A stretch of 64,000 nt of DNA from Caproicibacter sp047833665 (lineage in GTDB: Bacteria; Bacillota; Clostridia; Oscillospirales; Acutalibacteraceae), in assembly GCA_047833665.1 (NCBI GenBank), contig CP181261.1, forward strand, positions 1,426,001 through 1,490,000. The letters are read 5' to 3'. A program made the position numbers and the translations under genes. A model generated the notes under the pieces. It was given only the letters and a program-made list of their open reading frames with translations, was not told the DNA's origin and did not search any database. Each line of letters starts with the position of its first letter. The first letter of the stretch is position 1. Shown in pieces: positions 61,133 to 64,000 of this stretch.

Positions 61133-61915
61133 ATGAGCGAATCCAAGAGTTTCAGAACCAATCCCTCAGTTGCTACTGTGATTGTTCAGAGTATCGCAGA
61201 CGCAGCAGAACAAGTGAAAGAAGAGATTGCTCAGCAAAACTTTATTACCGGAAATGGTACGCCAGGAAGATTTTGGGATTTTGTAAATACAAATCTCTGT
61301 AAGAAGCTCGGAAATGTGAACTGTAAGACGCATATAACAAAACGCGGCTATTGGGCTACGGTTTTGATTTATGAGTCTAAGCCTGGATATATTTATACCC
61401 TTATGCGAGAAAATAGATATTCTCAAGTATCTGCTGACATTCTTAAGCGGAAAAACATGCACTACATAGATATTCTTTCTCACTATGTCAATGCGGATTT
61501 ATTAGCGTATCCAGGACAATTGCGCTTGTATTCCAATTTTCAAGATGAAGACCGATTAAAAGAAAAGTTTACAGACCTAATTCAGGATTCTTTTGGTCCA
61601 GTGTCTGATATAAAAAGGTATGTACTGGTTCTGTTTGATGCGTCACAGGGTGAGTTGCATTCCGTACGAGCAGTTACACTGGATGCTAATCTAGACATAG
61701 TGGATGAAGCAAATTGGAGTGATTACATTCCTGTTAATGAGAGCATCATTGTTTCTACTGTAAGTGACCCGCATGATCCAGCCAACCATCCTACACACAA
61801 CTTAACGCTACAAAATACGAGCCTTTCCAGAGTTGCTAAAAGAAGTGGAAATCCTTTAAAAAAGGACACTTCTCCAGAAAAAACAGACACCGCTGAAGGG
61901 CCCATTAACAAATGA
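61133..61915 (+). CDS. DUF5986-like protein
   Basis: 260 residues, beginning MSESKSFRTNPSVATVIVQSIADAAEQVKEEIAQQN; FITGNGTPGRFWDFVNTNL, YWATVLIYESKPGYIYTLMRENRY and RYVLVLFDASQGELHSVRAVTLDANLDIVDEANWSDYI suggest an alpha/beta fold. I recall this kind of protein next to XRE/ImmA genes as DUF5986, but am not certain. CTGGAGG precedes ATG 61133. Expressed from its own strong promoter with the next gene 33 bases on. Toxin, sensor or defence role is open. Confidence 0.7.
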   Translation: MSESKSFRTNPSVATVIVQSIADAAEQVKEEIAQQNFITGNGTPGRFWDFVNTNLCKKLGNVNCKTHITKRGYWATVLIYESKPGYIYTLMRENRYSQVSADILKRKNMHYIDILSHYVNADLLAYPGQLRLYSNFQDEDRLKEKFTDLIQDSFGPVSDIKRYVLVLFDASQGELHSVRAVTLDANLDIVDEANWSDYIPVNESIIVSTVSDPHDPANHPTHNLTLQNTSLSRVAKRSGNPLKKDTSPEKTDTAEGPINK

Positions 61916-61948
61916 TATTTTTCTAACCGAATGAATGGAGGAACTGTA

Positions 61949-63097
61949 ATGTCTGTCGAGGCATTTCAAGGGACTAGATTAAAAAAAGCCCGTATATATA
62001 ATGGGTTAACCGTTGCAGAGTTATCAAATAAAATTTCTTGCTCAAGACAAACATTATCGATGTATGAATCTGGATTGAACCATCCAAAAGATATGGAAAC
62101 AGTTAATAGAATAGCTTCGGTTTTAGGTTTTCCAACGAACTTCTTTTTGGAAGAGGACATTCCAGTTGCTACCGGTTCAACGTATTTTCGTGCGCAATTA
62201 ACGACAAGTAAAAAATATCGTGATGAACAAATTCAGAAGATGAATTTAATTGCAGCCATTTATTCTTTTCTTCAAGAATACATCAAATTTCCGCAATATT
62301 TAGCTGTGGATTACTCAGAACTTAGTCCTGAAGAAGCTGCTGCAAAACTGAGGAACCAATGGAACTTAGGTAATGAACCAATCAAAAACTTGGTGTACGA
62401 GACAGAACAACATGGTATTTTAGTTACTACATTTCCCACACGAACCGACAAAATTGATGCATTCAGCGCTATGGTAAACATTGATGGCAATGCTGTTTAC
62501 CTGATCGCATATTCAAGTAATAAGACTTCTGCTGCAAGAATTCATTTCGATGTTGCCCATGAGCTTGGCCATATCTGTTTGCATGAATGGAGCGAAGACA
62601 TAGAAGCATTAGACCGGGATGAATTCAAGGAGCGTGAAGATGAAGCCAATAGATTTGCTTCAGCTTTTTTGTTGCCTGAACAAACATTTCGAAGAGATGT
62701 AGAAGGGCATGCAACAGAACTGCCATATTATACTCAATTAAAAGCAAAATGGAAAGTATCCATTCAAGCAATGATTCGTCGTTCTTACTCTTTAGGAATA
62801 ATCTCTATGGATGATTATCAAAGGATGATCCGAACCCTTCAGAAAAGAGGACAAAGAAAATCCGAGCCTTTAGATGATAGACTACAAACTGCATCTCCTT
62901 CTATGTTAAGGGCAGCTGTTAATATGCTTCTTGAGGAAAATGTATTTACGCCGGATGAATTTATGGAAGAACTTGCAAATTCTATGAACCTTAGTCTTAG
63001 ACCTAAAATGGTTGAAGAACTTCTTGATTTACCGGAAGGAACATTGTCTCGTCCTAAAGTTATACAGTTTCCTACATTGCAGCTCAAAACGGATTAG
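61949..63097 (+). CDS. XRE-family regulator fused to ImmA/IrrE metallopeptidase
   Basis: 382 residues. Residues 1-65: XRE HTH (LKKARIYNGLTVAELSNKISCSRQTLSMYESGLNHPKDMETVNRIASVLGFP). Residues ~150-265: ImmA/IrrE-type domain with HELGH at 204-208 and the downstream EDEANRFASAFLLP. A helical C-terminus follows. Proteins with this layout serve as antitoxins or as regulators that act by cleaving partners. TGGAGG precedes ATG 61949. Second gene of the separately promoted pair. Confidence 0.88.
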   Translation: MSVEAFQGTRLKKARIYNGLTVAELSNKISCSRQTLSMYESGLNHPKDMETVNRIASVLGFPTNFFLEEDIPVATGSTYFRAQLTTSKKYRDEQIQKMNLIAAIYSFLQEYIKFPQYLAVDYSELSPEEAAAKLRNQWNLGNEPIKNLVYETEQHGILVTTFPTRTDKIDAFSAMVNIDGNAVYLIAYSSNKTSAARIHFDVAHELGHICLHEWSEDIEALDRDEFKEREDEANRFASAFLLPEQTFRRDVEGHATELPYYTQLKAKWKVSIQAMIRRSYSLGIISMDDYQRMIRTLQKRGQRKSEPLDDRLQTASPSMLRAAVNMLLEENVFTPDEFMEELANSMNLSLRPKMVEELLDLPEGTLSRPKVIQFPTLQLKTD

Positions 63098-63190
63098 TAT
63101 TAAAAATCCCGGCACTTTCCGGCAGAAACCAGTTGAAATCGTTCTTTTCCAGTATTTTATTTATGGTACTATATAATCAAGGAATTTCGC

Positions 63191-63222
63191 AAAAGGCGTC
63201 CGGTACACATCGGGCGCTTTTT
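63191..63222 (+). terminator. terminator after the cargo operon
   Basis: GCGTCCG pairs with CGGGCGC (one G-T pair) around an 8-base loop, extended by AAAAG/CTTTTT, ending in five T. It closes the two-gene unit and lies before the methyltransferase. Confidence 0.72.
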
Positions 63223-63261
63223 CGTGCCTTAGAACGTGCGGGGCCGACAGAAAGGAGCCGC

Positions 63262-63993
63262 ATGGAAGAATATATTAATCACATTTACAACATGGATTGC
63301 ATTGCCGGTATGACTATGTACCCGGACAAAAGCATTGACATGATTCTCTGTGATTTACCTTATGGCATCACGGACTGTAAGTGGGACAGCGTAATTCCCT
63401 TTCCGGAACTCTGGCATCAGTACCTAAGAATCATTAAGGACAACGGCGCAATCGTGTTGACGGCTTGCCAGCCGTTCACCACCCGACTGATTTCAAGCCA
63501 ACCAAAACTGTTCCGGTATTGTTGGTACTGGTATAAAAATATGCCGACCGGATTTGCCAACGCAAAAAGACAGCCACTGCGCTGCATTGAAGAAGTTTGC
63601 GTGTTTTATAAACACCAGCCGACTTATAACCCGCAGGGTATCATTGTGTTGGATAAGCCGATAAAGCGGCGTGGAAAATCACTACCGAAACATGGTGATT
63701 CCGTTTATCGCATGGATGGAAGCCTGTCACATGACACTGAAACCTGCATTGTCCATTATCCCCGCCAGCTGCTGGAGATTAAATGTGAACGCGGCCTGCA
63801 TCCGACGCAGAAACCGGTCGCACTGTTTGAATATCTTATCCGAACATACACAAATCCCGGGGAACTGGTTTTGGACAGCTGTATGGGCAGCGGTACGACA
63901 GCGGTCGCCTGTATTCGGAGCGGGAGGAAGTTTACCGGGTTTGAGATGGATAGGAAGTATTTTGAGACAGCAATAAGGCGAATTAGCAGTTAG
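63262..63993 (+). CDS. orphan N6-adenine DNA methyltransferase (beta class)
   Basis: 243 residues. Motif IV DLPYGITDCKWD is N-terminal, then GLHPTQKPVALFEYLIRTYTNPGELVLDSCMGSGTTAVACIRSGRKFTGFEMD with motif I (DSCMGSGTT) C-terminal, the order of beta-class amino-methyltransferases. No restriction enzyme is visible next to it before the window ends. ATG 63262 follows AAAGGAG; a longer in-frame extension crosses the terminator and is unlikely to be used. Probably protects or marks phage DNA. Confidence 0.88.
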   Translation: MEEYINHIYNMDCIAGMTMYPDKSIDMILCDLPYGITDCKWDSVIPFPELWHQYLRIIKDNGAIVLTACQPFTTRLISSQPKLFRYCWYWYKNMPTGFANAKRQPLRCIEEVCVFYKHQPTYNPQGIIVLDKPIKRRGKSLPKHGDSVYRMDGSLSHDTETCIVHYPRQLLEIKCERGLHPTQKPVALFEYLIRTYTNPGELVLDSCMGSGTTAVACIRSGRKFTGFEMDRKYFETAIRRISS

Positions 63994-64000
63994 ATCAAAT

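Overview
The window reads as a chromosome segment of a low-to-mid GC Gram-positive anaerobe, most likely a clostridial (Oscillospiraceae-like) Firmicute. The basis is the nadD-yqeK-rsfS-leuS order, the strong AGGAGG-type ribosome sites, a preQ1-I riboswitch, queuosine salvage of the Clostridioides type, and the families of insertion sequences (IS) and prophage genes. No species call is possible from the sequence alone.

Layout. (1) 1-4.6 kb: housekeeping genes nadD (partial), yqeK, rsfS, leuS, then an isochorismatase-family hydrolase. (2) 4.6-11 kb: a MATE efflux gene behind a structured leader, split by an IS21 element with a clean 7-bp target duplication; then an IS3 copy, a sodium:dicarboxylate symporter remnant and IS scars. 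(3) 11-15.4 kb: NAD de novo operon nrtR-nadA-nadB-nadC, with a near-consensus promoter overlapped by an inverted repeat that is probably the NrtR operator. (4) 16-18.5 kb: queuosine salvage operon (nucleoside hydrolase, ECF S-component, radical SAM lyase) behind a preQ1-I riboswitch and terminator. (5) 18.8-22.5 kb: OsmC-type peroxidase, lipoyl-domain dihydrolipoamide dehydrogenase, lipoate ligase and a MarR regulator with an OhrR-like N-terminal Cys, possibly a self-contained lipoamide-driven peroxide defence. (6) 23-35.9 kb: an IS-dense zone with IS3, IS30, IS256, IS5-like and IS481-like copies and relics, around an amidase-domain protein, a sugar-phosphate transferase and an unknown membrane protein. 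(7) 35.9-43.3 kb: a PrpR-type regulator broken by a perfect 349-bp tandem duplication, divergent from an acid-sugar catabolic operon (split UxaA-family enzyme, KdgT permease, DUF1537 kinase, PdxA2 dehydrogenase). (8) 43.3-49.6 kb: nested IS elements, ISL3 in IS256 and IS21 in an IS256 relic. (9) 49.7-64 kb: the integrase-proximal part of a prophage or integrative element at a tRNA-Thr 3' end: integrase, CI-like repressor, operator region, many small early genes, an SbcC-like ATPase, RecT, an MBL hydrolase, replication initiator with iterons, DnaC-like loader, DUF1064 nuclease, ArpU-like regulator, a separately promoted two-gene cargo (DUF5986-like protein plus XRE/ImmA protein) and an orphan adenine methyltransferase. 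The element continues past the window.

Functional links. NAD supply recurs (nadD, a possible nicotinamidase, nrtR-nadABC). Three compact regulated modules stand out: queuosine salvage, the OsmC/lipoyl set, and the acid-sugar operon. IS activity has broken at least the MATE gene, the symporter and many transposases, and sits exactly at the 3' end of the acid-sugar regulator. All functional calls rest on recognised motifs and gene order; no database search was run.
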